A stretch of DNA of 64,000 bases from JBBQYD01 sp942493075 (GCA_942493075.1 OW818681.1:2976001-3040000), one strand, 5' to 3'; counted from the first letter of the stretch, positions 37,469 through 46,400 are shown. The notes: generated from the letters alone by a model not told the origin. A program made the numbers and translations.

Positions 37469-38452
37469 ATGAATCTCAACCCCTTCGATCTTCCCGATCC
37501 GCAATTCCTGCTGTTCTTCCTGGCAATGATCGCGCTTGGCATGGTGGCTGTTTGGTTTTTGCGCCGCGCTATGGAAACCGGCGATAAGATGAAGGCCATC
37601 GGAAATGCCCGCGATCTGGCGGAAGACCCCTATTGTGTGGCTTTTTTGCGGGGTGGCCGTTACGAGGTGCTGAGTGTGGCTCTCGTGGCCCTTATCGAGA
37701 AGGGGTTGCTCAAGCCTCATGGAGAGTTCGTTAGAACGGAGGGGAAGGACGCTTTGGAAAAAGTCAGTCGACCTCTGGACAAAGCCATACTTTCCAGGTT
37801 CGCTCTTCTAAGTATGGGCACAGGCCTTAGAAGAGCTGATTCCATTTACCGTGACCCAGTGGCCCTGGCCGAGGCTGACCTGATTGGCGAGGAGTTGGAG
37901 CAGCGCGGGCTTTTGCCAGACAATCGAGTGAGGCAGATACGAAGATGGTTGGTGATTATCCCGGTGGCATTGCTCTGGACTTTAGCAGCCATAAAGATAG
38001 GTGTCGCATTGTCCAGGGGCCGGACCAATGTCGGGTTCCTGCTGTTATTGGCTGTTCTTGTGCCTTTTTTAATGAAGGTTGTATCCCGGGCACTCCGTAC
38101 AAGGTTAGGTGATCAGACTTTTGGCTGGATCCAGAGTTTCTTTGAGAATCTCTGGCAGCGACGTCGTTCGTTTGAACTGAATCGAACCAGTAGCGAGTTG
38201 ACTTTCCTGGCGGCTGTTTTCGGGATTTCAGCCCTGCCTGACGGCATGCGGGATATGATGCGGGCCCTGGACCTGCAAGTGCCAAAAACTGCCCGGCTCT
38301 CAGAGAGTATCATTGACCTCGATTCCCCATGGTTCTCGTGGAATAGCAGTGGATCCTCCAGTTCGGGCAGTTGGAGCAGTTGCGGTAGCGGCAGCAGTTG
38401 CGGCGGGGGAGGGGGCTGTGGGGGTGGAGGTTGCGGCGGTTGTGGCAGTTGA
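37469..38452 (+). CDS. TIGR04222-like membrane protein with Gly/Cys-rich C-terminal tail
   Basis: A 327-residue protein. It has one N-terminal membrane helix (residues ~10-30) and two more near ~165-205. The region ~45-150, including EDPYCVAFLRGGRYEVLSVA, resembles the TIGR04222 domain as I recall it. The C-terminal ~35 residues are low complexity: a Ser/Gly part, then five Cys separated by Gly runs (SCGSGSSCGGGGGCGGGGC and so on). Homologous proteins with Gly/Cys tails are known next to peptide-modifying enzymes in other bacteria. Here a radical SAM/SPASM gene starts 13 bases downstream, so the tail is a candidate substrate. The ATG at 37469 follows the nucleotidyltransferase stop by one base. 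Confidence 0.75.
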   Translation: MNLNPFDLPDPQFLLFFLAMIALGMVAVWFLRRAMETGDKMKAIGNARDLAEDPYCVAFLRGGRYEVLSVALVALIEKGLLKPHGEFVRTEGKDALEKVSRPLDKAILSRFALLSMGTGLRRADSIYRDPVALAEADLIGEELEQRGLLPDNRVRQIRRWLVIIPVALLWTLAAIKIGVALSRGRTNVGFLLLLAVLVPFLMKVVSRALRTRLGDQTFGWIQSFFENLWQRRRSFELNRTSSELTFLAAVFGISALPDGMRDMMRALDLQVPKTARLSESIIDLDSPWFSWNSSGSSSSGSWSSCGSGSSCGGGGGCGGGGCGGCGS

Positions 38453-38465
38453 ATGAACCTGATCT

Positions 38466-39479
38466 ATGCTTCGTGACCGATGGCTTTTTGGAAGAAAGAC
38501 CCGTGTTTTTACTGTCCAATGGCATCTGACTAATAGATGCCCATTCCATTGCCGCCATTGCTACGACCGATCTGCCCGGGATGATCTTAACCTGATTGAG
38601 GTGCGGCAGGTTTTGGCCGATACGCTTGATTTCTGCCGAAAGAAGAGGGTCAGGCTGCAATTCAGCCTCTCGGGTGGCGATCCCTTATTCTATCCTCATT
38701 TTTGGGATCTCTATGGCGACATTGCCAAGGTAAAGGTGCCTGTGTCCATCCTGGGAAATCCGATTCCCGCTCCGGAAATTCAAAGGCTGATGGAGGTCCA
38801 AACCCCTATTTACTATCAAGTAAGCCTGGAAGGCTTGTCGGCCCACAACGATGAGGTTCGCGGTAGCGGCCATTTCGAGCGGACCATGGCCTTTCTAGCG
38901 CAAGCCAGGGGGCTGGGTCTGGAAACGCATGTGATGTTGACGTTGACCCGTGCTAACCTGGATCAGGTCATTCCGCTGGGGACCCTACTGCGTGGTTTGA
39001 CGGGCCGGTTTACCTTCAATCGTCTCGCCCAGGTGGGGCAGGCGGTGGATCTTGAACCTCCCAGCCAGGCGGAGTATAAGGCTTTATTGGAGGAATACAT
39101 TAACGCACGAAGGAATAATCCCGTTTTTGGCTTTAAGGATAATCTGTTTAACATCCTGAGACACACCCACAATCAGCTCCCGCTTCCGGGTTGCACTGGA
39201 TTTGGATGTGGAGCAGCGTTTAACTTCGTTGCCCTGCTGCCAGATGGGGAGGTGCATGCCTGCCGCAAGTTCCCCTCTCGCATCGGAAATGCACGAGAGA
39301 ACAAGCTTGCGGCGATCTATCATTCCGCTGAAGCCCGCAGTTACCGTGGCGGATCACTGGCCTGTCGGAAATGCCGACTGCGCCGAAGTTGCGGCGGCTG
39401 TCTGGCGGTGACTTACGGTCGAGGAGGTGATCCTTTGCGGGAGAGGGATCCCGACTGTTTTATGCCACGGACTTCTTAG
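38466..39479 (+). CDS. Radical SAM/SPASM enzyme, candidate tail maturase
   Basis: A 337-residue protein. The radical SAM cluster motif is C25-x3-C29-x2-C32 (NRCPFHCRHC) with the SAM contact SLSGGDPLFYPHF near residue 60. The C-terminal ~80 residues form a SPASM-like auxiliary cluster region with Cys at PLPGCTGFGCGAAF, HACRKFPS, ACRKCRLRRSCGGC and DPDCFM. SPASM enzymes commonly modify ribosomal peptides by forming thioether, C-C or similar links. It starts 13 bases after the Cys/Gly-tailed membrane protein, which suggests that protein as its partner. Its stop overlaps a convergent small gene by 20 bases. Confidence 0.88.
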   Translation: MLRDRWLFGRKTRVFTVQWHLTNRCPFHCRHCYDRSARDDLNLIEVRQVLADTLDFCRKKRVRLQFSLSGGDPLFYPHFWDLYGDIAKVKVPVSILGNPIPAPEIQRLMEVQTPIYYQVSLEGLSAHNDEVRGSGHFERTMAFLAQARGLGLETHVMLTLTRANLDQVIPLGTLLRGLTGRFTFNRLAQVGQAVDLEPPSQAEYKALLEEYINARRNNPVFGFKDNLFNILRHTHNQLPLPGCTGFGCGAAFNFVALLPDGEVHACRKFPSRIGNARENKLAAIYHSAEARSYRGGSLACRKCRLRRSCGGCLAVTYGRGGDPLRERDPDCFMPRTS

Positions 39480-39798
39480 CTCTCCTGGATTTAGGATTCG
39501 TGGATTTGCGCGCCGGTTTTGCTTTGGCCTTCTCGGGTTTGCCCTTCTTGAGCAGCTTGCCAACAGATATCTTCTTAGCGGTCTGGAGGCGATAGCTCAT
39601 GCTGCCTTTGTAGCGGCGCTGGGTGCCCTTGCGTACCCGCTGGCGTTCCCTGGCCAATACAAGGTGTTTGGCGCAACGTGAGCCTTGGGCTGGCGCGCCA
39701 CATTCTGTGCATAAGCCATCCCGCTGCTTGCGCAACTGGTATTTACGCTGCCGGGACACCGGCAGGTGTTGGAATTCGTCCTTAATAGGCGGTCTCAT
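39460..39798 (-). CDS. Small basic Cys-motif protein
   Basis: A 112-residue protein if it starts at MRPPIKDE; an upstream start would add nine residues. The N-terminal half has a likely zinc-knuckle RKQRDGLCTECGAPAQGSRC with three Cys and a following His. The C-terminal third is Lys/Arg/Ala-rich and histone-tail-like (KKGKPEKAKAKPARKS). I recall related small proteins in Verrucomicrobia but no assigned function; nucleic-acid binding is plausible. The stop codon lies 20 bases inside the convergent radical SAM gene. Confidence 0.6.
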   Translation of the reverse strand: MRPPIKDEFQHLPVSRQRKYQLRKQRDGLCTECGAPAQGSRCAKHLVLARERQRVRKGTQRRYKGSMSYRLQTAKKISVGKLLKKGKPEKAKAKPARKSTNPKSRRAKKSVA

Positions 39799-39991
39799 AT
39801 TTAATAGCGGGGTCAATAATAGCATAGTTTCATATTAGCGCTAAGCAGAACCTGAAAATTGTATTGAGCGCATGAATTTTGGGGGACCAATGCAGGTTAC
39901 AACCATCAAAACGTCCTTTCTGACCATCAAGGAACTGCCATTTGACTTAATCAAAGTCATGCCTCATGGTGTCCTCCGAAAGACATCATTT

Positions 39992-40849
39992 ATGAAGAAA
40001 TCATTAGCCCTGTTGTGTTTGTCGGCTTTCCTTGCGGTGGGTTCCGCTTCGGCCGCGGTTGAAACGAATACCGCTGCCACTAGCTCGATTTCAACCGAAT
40101 TGCAGTCCATCACGGAGAAGGTGAGGACTAAAGCCAGGGAAGGGAAGAGGACAGAAGCCGAACTCAAAGAGGAGCTACAAGCCTTGGACGCCCTCATCGA
40201 GAAGAACGAGAACCAAAAGACTGAAGAAGTCGCGGCAGTGCTCAGCTACAAGGCGATGCTTGCTCTAAGTGCGTTCAGAGATGAGGCCAAGGGCAAGGAG
40301 ATCCTTGAGCAAATCAAGAATAATTACCCTGGAACAGAGAGCAGTGAGAGAGCAGCCAGAACGCTGGAGGCTCTACGTGACCAGGCTGAAAGCAAGAAAG
40401 TCTTTGATAGTCTGGTGGCGGGTGTGACTTTTCCCGATTTCGAAGGCAAAGATCTGGAAGGCAAAACACTGTCAATCGCCGATTACAAGGGTAAGGTGCT
40501 GCTCGTGGATTTTTGGGCGACCTGGTGCCCGCCTTGCCGTCAGGAATTGCCAAACGTTAAGAAGGTATACGACGCCTACAAAACGAAAGGCTTCGACGTT
40601 CTGGGAATCAGCCTGGACAACAGCGAGGAGGAACTAAAGACCTTTCTGAAAGAGAACGAGATGCCTTGGAGACAGCACTACGATGGAGAGGCCTGGAAGA
40701 GCAAGCTGGTTAAGAAGTATGGAATTCTCGGCATCCCTGCGACATTCTTGCTCGATGGAAATGGCAAGATCCTCGCCAAGGGTCTCCGTGGCGAGGACTT
40801 GGAGAAGGCCGTGGAGAAAGCACTGAGCAAGACCGGTTCGGGTGCCTGA
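39992..40849 (+). CDS. TlpA/ResA-like periplasmic thioredoxin
   Basis: A 285-residue exported protein. The ATG at 39992 begins a clean signal peptide (MKKSLALLCLSAFLAVGSAS), so the 40 residues that an upstream start would add are rejected. Residues ~25-130 are a helical region. Residues ~140-285 are a TlpA-type thioredoxin fold with the active site FWATWCPPCRQELP and the cis-Pro region GILGIPATFLLDG. It would reduce disulfides outside the cytoplasm, for example in cytochrome c assembly. The convergent redoxin and DsbD genes share the same cellular theme. A strong hairpin follows the stop. Confidence 0.9.
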   Translation: MKKSLALLCLSAFLAVGSASAAVETNTAATSSISTELQSITEKVRTKAREGKRTEAELKEELQALDALIEKNENQKTEEVAAVLSYKAMLALSAFRDEAKGKEILEQIKNNYPGTESSERAARTLEALRDQAESKKVFDSLVAGVTFPDFEGKDLEGKTLSIADYKGKVLLVDFWATWCPPCRQELPNVKKVYDAYKTKGFDVLGISLDNSEEELKTFLKENEMPWRQHYDGEAWKSKLVKKYGILGIPATFLLDGNGKILAKGLRGEDLEKAVEKALSKTGSGA

Positions 40850-40882
40850 TACGAGGCACGCTGTAGTTAGCGATTTCATCAA

Positions 40883-40917
40883 AAAAGGAGCACACGGTTT
40901 GCACATGTGCTCCTTTT
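40883..40917. terminator. Bidirectional intrinsic terminator
   Basis: A perfect 12-bp stem AAAAGGAGCACA/TGTGCTCCTTTT with an 11-base loop has an A-run before and a T-run after it, so it works on both strands. It serves the convergent TlpA-like and redoxin genes. Confidence 0.88.
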
Positions 40918-40936
40918 ATCTAGAATCCTAAAAAGC

Positions 40937-41539
40937 CTAGTTCTTCGCGTACTTCACTCCGCACCCGTAAGGCTTTGTTTGAGCCAGCTCCACCGGCTTG
41001 CCGGCTTCGAGGTTTTGCACCACCTCGCGGACATAGTTGCGGGCCTTGCGGGGGTCACCGCTGGTTTCAGCTTTGTCATCGATCGCGCCCTGATAAGCCA
41101 GGTTGCCTTCCTTATCGATGATGAAAATGTGGGGCGTCGTGCGCATCCCGTAGGCTTTGCCAATTGTGCCCGAGCTGTCATCGATCCATGCCGAGGCCTG
41201 GATCTTGTGTTTCTCCCATGCCTTCTTGGCTTCATCTGCCGCCCGGTAGTTGGATTGTGTCTTGGCCGTTGAATTGACAATCAACCAGACGGCTCCTTTG
41301 CCTTTCATTTCGCCTTGAAGCTCTTGTATCGCGCCGGATTTGTAATGGTTGGCCACGTAGGGGCAATCGAGATTCTGCGCTTCAAGAACCACGACCTTTC
41401 CTTTGTAGTCTGAGAGCTTGTGGGTTTTGCCTTCAATATCGACTCCCGAGAAATCGGGGGCCGGTTTGCCGGCCTCTACGGCGGCAAAGCCCAGGGCGGT
41501 GAAGCTGATGAGAGCGAGGGTGCTGATTACACGTTTCAT
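40937..41539 (-). CDS. Exported redoxin/peroxiredoxin-like thioredoxin-fold protein
   Basis: A 200-residue protein starting at the ATG of MKRVISTLALISFTALGFAA, with a signal peptide and a GGAG site six bases upstream. The thioredoxin fold is seen in PAPDFSGVDIEGKTHKLSDYKGKVVVLEA and the cis-Pro block GMRTTPHIFIIDKEG. The active-site loop NLDCPYVANHY has one Cys instead of CxxC, as in a subset of redoxins. The C-terminal PYGCGVKY adds another Cys that may act as resolving thiol. It lies 68 bases downstream of the DsbD gene and is probably co-transcribed and reduced by DsbD. Confidence 0.85.
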   Translation of the reverse strand: MKRVISTLALISFTALGFAAVEAGKPAPDFSGVDIEGKTHKLSDYKGKVVVLEAQNLDCPYVANHYKSGAIQELQGEMKGKGAVWLIVNSTAKTQSNYRAADEAKKAWEKHKIQASAWIDDSSGTIGKAYGMRTTPHIFIIDKEGNLAYQGAIDDKAETSGDPRKARNYVREVVQNLEAGKPVELAQTKPYGCGVKYAKN

Positions 41540-41607
41540 AATCTTCTCCATTGGATTTGTTAATGTTTTACCCGTGTAATATGTACCGGTCCGGCGCTTG
41601 TGCAAGT

Positions 41608-43728
41608 TTACCGGGCAGCACCATGAAGCGCATCAAGGACCATCCCCGGCGTAAGCGCTTCCGGCAAAACGATAGGCGGTTGCTCCTGATTTCTCGGGTA
41701 AACCAGCACAAGCGGCACTCCGGCCCGGCCAAAGCGCTGCAACTCCCGTGTGATCTCTGCCGGTAAACGCGTGTAGTCTCCCAGGAGGGCTACGGCGTCA
41801 ATCTCCTTAAGGCGGCTCCGAACGGAAGGGATTTCAATCGCGAATTTCTTGTTAGCCTGGCAGGTCAAGCACCAATCAGCAGTGAAATCCACCAGCACGG
41901 GGCGCCCCTGCGCCCGGGCCTGCGCAACAGCCTGCTCCGACCACGGCTCCCACGGAATGCCATTCTTGGAAAGTGGAGCGGTCGCAGACGCAGGGGCCTC
42001 GGCAGAACGCCATTGCATTTGCTTTTCGAGTGCAAACAGGTAACCGCCGGCCACGAGAAATAGCACCACAACCAGGGCAGGGAAGCGCCGCGAAGTGGAA
42101 CGCTGCACGAACTGTCCGTAAATCCACACGGCCATCCCGAGCAAGATCAAGAACAGCATGAACCAGAGAGTCTTACCACCGTAATGTCCCTGGGTGAGGC
42201 TGAATAACCAGGCAGCGGTGGCGAGCATTGGAAAGCCCATCGCCACCTTGAAGCGGTCCATCCACACACCAGGCTTGGGAAGGAACTTGAGCCAGCTCGG
42301 ATTCCAACTCAGAAGGACATACGGTGCAGCCAGGCCAGCGGCGACAAAAGTGAATACGAGCAGGATCGTTCCTGCATTCGCCGCAAATGCAAAGCCTAAG
42401 GCCGCACCCAGGAAGGGAGCTGTGCAAGGGGTTGCCAGGATGGTGGCTAGCACTCCGTTGAAGAAGGCACCGCTCGCACCGCCACGCGAGGCAAGCCCGC
42501 CCGCTTTATCCATCACGGCGCCACCAGGGGTTATTTCAAAAAGCCCAAAGAGGTTCAGTGCGACCAGTGTAATCAGGATGGTCAGAATCACCAGGAACTG
42601 AGGGTTGGCAAATTGCATACCCCACCCAGCCTGATGGCCTGCTGCCTTTACCCCGATCACCAACCCAGCCATTAGCGCGAAGCTTGTCCAGACCCCCAGC
42701 GCGTATATGAGTCCCATCTTCCGAACTCGTGCTGGATTGTCATTGGCTTGGCTAACGAAGCCCAGGACCTTCAGGGCGATGACTGGCAGCACGCAGGGCA
42801 TGATGTTCAGAATGAGTCCGCCGATGAAGGCCGATAGCAGCATCTTCCAGAGCTGGTTGGCGGGTGAGTTTGATGGATTAGCCGCGTTAGTCTTTTGCAC
42901 CGCCGCGCCTTCGAAATCTGCAATCGGCACGCGAACCTCGTAGCCTGTCCGCTCGCTGCGGTTACCGGTCGCGACTACTCCGCTTATCTCCGTTGGCCAA
43001 TCGCTAAGCTTTTGCACCGTCTTTCGGAGGCGGACGTGTCCGGGCGGGGCTGTGAGCACCTCAGTTTCACCTGCGATCTCGAAAACTTTTGCAGCATCCG
43101 GGTAGAAGTCTGGTTCCTCAGAGCCAGCAACGGTTTTCCATTGCAGAATGAGCTTTCGCTTGCTGCCTTGGGCTGGGCCGTCCCACCAGGAAGCAGGGAC
43201 CAGGGAAAGATCCTGTTGGGGGACCCTCTTAAGCCACGACTGGAGGAAAACGGCATTAGGCGAAACCTGGTTAGTTTCAGATACCTTGAGGTCAGCGGAG
43301 ACTTCATCGCTCCCCGGAAGGCATTGCACTTCGCATTCGAGCCATGCCACCTTTGCAGAGATCTTCAATTCACCCTTCGCATCGGCTGAGATGGTCAGAG
43401 GCACGAGCAACACCGTCTCATCGTGATATACATAAGTGGTAAGGTCCTGCTCTGGAAGTTTGTCCGGCAATGGCCATTTGATAGCGCCGGCGGTAACGCC
43501 AGTCGGGAGATCCCAATTGATTGTTGTAGCCATGCCTGAGGCACCGGGATTGCGCCAATAAGTATGCCAATTCGGGTCCATCCGCAGATGCACTCCTGCC
43601 AACACCGTGTCGCCGGGGCGTGCGGTGGCGAGGTCCAGCAGGAGCCTGGCCTGCGTGTGGGCGTCAGCCGCCATGGCGCAGAGAGCAGGGACAAGAGCGT
43701 AGAACAGAGCGATCGTTAGCCTTCGCAT
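41608..43728 (-). CDS. dsbD: DsbD-family thiol:disulfide interchange protein
   Basis: A 706-residue membrane protein. A signal peptide (residues 1-21) is followed by a periplasmic DsbD N-terminal-like domain to ~residue 280 (WLECEVQCLPG holds a Cys pair). A core of eight helices spans ~295-570, with the electron-carrying Cys in NIMPCVLPVIALK and ATPCTAPFLG. The C-terminal thioredoxin domain has the active site DFTADWCLTCQANKKF near residue 620. DsbD moves electrons from cytosolic thioredoxin to periplasmic proteins. The redoxin gene follows on the same strand. The N-terminal domain is longer than in E. coli DsbD and resembles the ScsB type. Confidence 0.9.
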   Translation of the reverse strand: MRRLTIALFYALVPALCAMAADAHTQARLLLDLATARPGDTVLAGVHLRMDPNWHTYWRNPGASGMATTINWDLPTGVTAGAIKWPLPDKLPEQDLTTYVYHDETVLLVPLTISADAKGELKISAKVAWLECEVQCLPGSDEVSADLKVSETNQVSPNAVFLQSWLKRVPQQDLSLVPASWWDGPAQGSKRKLILQWKTVAGSEEPDFYPDAAKVFEIAGETEVLTAPPGHVRLRKTVQKLSDWPTEISGVVATGNRSERTGYEVRVPIADFEGAAVQKTNAANPSNSPANQLWKMLLSAFIGGLILNIMPCVLPVIALKVLGFVSQANDNPARVRKMGLIYALGVWTSFALMAGLVIGVKAAGHQAGWGMQFANPQFLVILTILITLVALNLFGLFEITPGGAVMDKAGGLASRGGASGAFFNGVLATILATPCTAPFLGAALGFAFAANAGTILLVFTFVAAGLAAPYVLLSWNPSWLKFLPKPGVWMDRFKVAMGFPMLATAAWLFSLTQGHYGGKTLWFMLFLILLGMAVWIYGQFVQRSTSRRFPALVVVLFLVAGGYLFALEKQMQWRSAEAPASATAPLSKNGIPWEPWSEQAVAQARAQGRPVLVDFTADWCLTCQANKKFAIEIPSVRSRLKEIDAVALLGDYTRLPAEITRELQRFGRAGVPLVLVYPRNQEQPPIVLPEALTPGMVLDALHGAAR

Positions 43729-43884
43729 TATCGTTACAATGCCTCAAAACGCGTTTAAATAAAGGCTAATTGACAAGAGAAACCGTCAAGTGACACAAAA
43801 TCCTTTGCAAATCCTGTCACCCGGCTAGCATAGACCCTGTCGTTGGGCAAAGAGCACGACATTTGCCTGGCGCGCAACGCATTC

Positions 43885-43890
43885 TATAAC
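43885..43890 (+). promoter_or_regulatory. -10 box immediately upstream of Gfo/Idh/MocA gene
   Basis: TATAAC at 43885-43890 lies seven bases before the ATG, with TTGCCT at 43863-43868 as a possible -35 (spacer 16). Transcription would begin at or next to the start codon, giving a leaderless mRNA. Confidence 0.45.
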
Positions 43891-43897
43891 TCTCAAT

Positions 43898-45199
43898 ATG
43901 AACGATCTGACTCTAAGTTCCCGGCGGGATTTTCTCAAAACCTCCGCCATCGTAGCGAGCGCCCTCGCAGCACCCGCGATTCTCAGCGGCCGCCTCTCGG
44001 CTGCTGAAAACGGCGAAACATTGCGCGTAGGTTTAGTCGGTTGTGGCGGCCGTGGGTCGGGCGCTGCCAGCCAGGCACTCTCAGCGGACAATAACGTCGT
44101 CCTGACAGCGATGGGGGATGCCTTCGACGATCGTATTCAAGGCAGCCTAAAAAACCTCCAAGCCAAGCATGGCGATAAGGTCAAGGTCACACCTGATAAG
44201 TGCTTCTCGGGGTTGGACGCCTACCAAAAGGTGATCGACAGCGGAGTGGACGTTGTGCTCCTGGCCTCGCCTCCTGGATTTCGTCCCACACACCTGAAAG
44301 CTGCGATTGCGGCTGGCAAGCATGTTTTCTGCGAGAAACCGATGGCCACAGATGCCCCCGGTGTGCGTGCTGTGATGGCTGCTGCTGAGGAAGCTAAACA
44401 AAAGAAACTCTCGATCGTGGCTGGCTTCTGCTACCGATACAATAATGGCGTCCGTGCGCTGATGAAACAGATTCACGATGGGGCGATTGGTGAAATCCGT
44501 TCCCTGGAAACCGTCTATAACACCAGCTATGTCTGGTCCCCATTCCCTCGCCAGGCAGATTGGACAGACCTGCAGTACCAGGTAAAAAACTGGTACTATT
44601 ACACCTGGCTTTCAGGCGATTTCATTGTGGAACAGGCTGTTCATAGCCTCGACAAGATGGCATGGGCGATGAAAGACGTGACTCCACTCAAATGTGTGGC
44701 TCACGGTGGGCGCCAGGTCCGTACCGGTCCTGAGTTTGGAAACATTTTTGATCATTTCTCAGCGGTTTATCACTATCCGAACGGCGCGAAGGGATATCAC
44801 TTCTGCCGTCAGCAAAATGGGTGTGCTGCGGATAACTCAGACTACATCACAGGTTCGGAGGGTATCGCCCAGGCGGTGCGTGCTTTCAGTGGGCCCTTCA
44901 TTACCAAAGGCAAGGTCAACTGGCGCTTCCGGGAAGAGAAACCCACGGATATGTACCAGAACGAGCATGATGAGTTGTTCCGCAGCATCCGAAAGGGTGA
45001 ACCGATCAACGATGGCACATGGATGGCTCAGAGCACTCTGCTAGGCATCATGGGCCGTATGGCGGGCTACACCGGCCAGGAAGTGACCTGGGAGCAGGCG
45101 TTGAACTCACAGGAGAGCATTGTCCCGGCAACCCCGGATTGGAATGCGGCTCCGACCGTGATGCCGGTAGCTATTCCCGGCCAGACCAAGTTGATCTGA
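43898..45199 (+). CDS. Tat-exported Gfo/Idh/MocA-family oxidoreductase
   Basis: A 433-residue protein. A twin-arginine signal (SSRRDFLKTSAIVASALAAP) precedes an NAD(P)-binding Rossmann domain (VGLVGCGGRGSG near residue 45) and the EKPMATDAPG motif near residue 147 that is typical of the Gfo/Idh/MocA family. The C-terminal alpha/beta domain contains the substrate region with VEQAVHSLDKMAWAM. Such exported members are very numerous in Planctomycetes and Verrucomicrobia and probably oxidise sugars or sugar acids with bound NADP. The gene is monocistronic and ends at a strong terminator. Confidence 0.92.
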   Translation: MNDLTLSSRRDFLKTSAIVASALAAPAILSGRLSAAENGETLRVGLVGCGGRGSGAASQALSADNNVVLTAMGDAFDDRIQGSLKNLQAKHGDKVKVTPDKCFSGLDAYQKVIDSGVDVVLLASPPGFRPTHLKAAIAAGKHVFCEKPMATDAPGVRAVMAAAEEAKQKKLSIVAGFCYRYNNGVRALMKQIHDGAIGEIRSLETVYNTSYVWSPFPRQADWTDLQYQVKNWYYYTWLSGDFIVEQAVHSLDKMAWAMKDVTPLKCVAHGGRQVRTGPEFGNIFDHFSAVYHYPNGAKGYHFCRQQNGCAADNSDYITGSEGIAQAVRAFSGPFITKGKVNWRFREEKPTDMYQNEHDELFRSIRKGEPINDGTWMAQSTLLGIMGRMAGYTGQEVTWEQALNSQESIVPATPDWNAAPTVMPVAIPGQTKLI

Positions 45200-45224
45200 T
45201 CTTAGGCTGAGTTTCGAAGTCATA

Positions 45225-45250
45225 AGGGGCGGGTTTTCCCGCCTCTTTTT
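45225..45250 (+). terminator. Intrinsic terminator of the Gfo/Idh/MocA gene
   Basis: A 9-bp stem AGGGGCGGG/CCCGCCTCT (one G-U) with a TTTT loop is followed directly by six T. The T-run touches the stop codon of the convergent C39-like peptidase gene. Confidence 0.88.
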
Positions 45251-46395
45251 TATCGCTTTTCCGGACGCAACCCATCGATCATTTCGAATTCAAGATGGGA
45301 ACTCCAGGAGTCCCAATGCCCGAATCGATCCCGGGGGACAACAGCATGCTCCGGGTGAATCACATACGCTGCGTTCTTGGAATAGGCCCAGGCGCGTTCC
45401 ACATTCTTACGCTTAAAAACCTTGCGGACATTGCGGCTCGTGCCGGGGTCATTGATGATCACATCACCCTCCGGAGTGAATCCCACGCACACAACCAGGT
45501 GTCCGCTCGCTTGTGAACGGCGTCCTCTCAGCAAGTCGTAACAAACAGATAGACCCACCGGCATCCCTCCTTCGATCCAGTCCTCCAATTCCGAAATGTC
45601 GCTCATGCGGGTGACATACGCGCGCATTCCCGGATGGCTGCCCGCCCAAGCCATGTTGAAGGCCCAATTTCCAGTCCCGCCCCACGCCGTATCGTAAACA
45701 GCACGAACAATCTCGGGCACATCCTTCGCTAGTTCTGGCCTGTTGAGCTTGTGTGACCAGAAATCCATCATCATTGAGACGGTTGTCGGGCTGCATATCA
45801 CACCGCCGTTCTCATAACTCATCTGGCTTCGTTCGAGGACCGGCAAAACCTTGCCCCACGCCAGGCGATTGGGCTTCAACGGCAGGCTGGAGAAAGCCGG
45901 ATCTTTCAATGAAATTCCCAGGAAATTCAGGCGAGGCTTGGCTCCGGGGTCACCTCCCATTGTTATACGAAGCTGAAAGGCGTCACAGGGATAACGAAAG
46001 ATGAGGGTGTCCGTATCGACGTAACCATCTTCGTCTCGTTGGTCTTTGATACTCGTGCGAGGCAACCGCTCTCGTGTGGGCGACCATTTGGCCATTGTGA
46101 AATAGCGGGTGACCCTGGGTTTATAAAACCCACGCACCTCAAAGTTGATCCACGAGTTGGATGGCGCGTCCGCATTCCAGGAAAGGACAAGCTCCTTCCA
46201 GGCCATGGCCGAGCGTATCTCGGGAGAAATCAGAGTAGTGACCCCGTTAGTAGTGGAGCGATAGAAACTGGAGAAATCGTCCAGGGCGATGAACTGTGCT
46301 CCGCGATGCTCAATAGCTGTTGCACTCAGGCTGAGCATCAAGCCAGCCACAACCCCTATGCCCGTTAATGCCCGAAGAAAATCATGCTTAATCAT
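45250..46395 (-). CDS. Exported C39-like cysteine peptidase
   Basis: A 381-residue protein if started at MIKHDFLRALTGIG, which opens a signal peptide; an upstream start would add 41 unlikely residues. Residues ~30-175 are a beta-rich N-terminal domain. Residues ~185-350 form a papain-like C39 fold: the nucleophile Cys in NGGVICSPTTVSMMMDFW, the His in ASGHLVVCVGFTPEGDV and an Asp in INDPGTSRN. It is not next to an ABC transporter, so it is unlikely to process a bacteriocin leader and may be a general exported hydrolase. An 8-bp GC hairpin lies just before the start codon. Confidence 0.8.
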   Translation of the reverse strand: MIKHDFLRALTGIGVVAGLMLSLSATAIEHRGAQFIALDDFSSFYRSTTNGVTTLISPEIRSAMAWKELVLSWNADAPSNSWINFEVRGFYKPRVTRYFTMAKWSPTRERLPRTSIKDQRDEDGYVDTDTLIFRYPCDAFQLRITMGGDPGAKPRLNFLGISLKDPAFSSLPLKPNRLAWGKVLPVLERSQMSYENGGVICSPTTVSMMMDFWSHKLNRPELAKDVPEIVRAVYDTAWGGTGNWAFNMAWAGSHPGMRAYVTRMSDISELEDWIEGGMPVGLSVCYDLLRGRRSQASGHLVVCVGFTPEGDVIINDPGTSRNVRKVFKRKNVERAWAYSKNAAYVIHPEHAVVPRDRFGHWDSWSSHLEFEMIDGLRPEKR

Positions 46396-46400
46396 AACGA

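Noticed and set aside
45250..46395. C39 peptidase as a bacteriocin-leader processing enzyme
   Set aside because: There is no ABC transporter fused or adjacent and no double-glycine leader peptide gene nearby.
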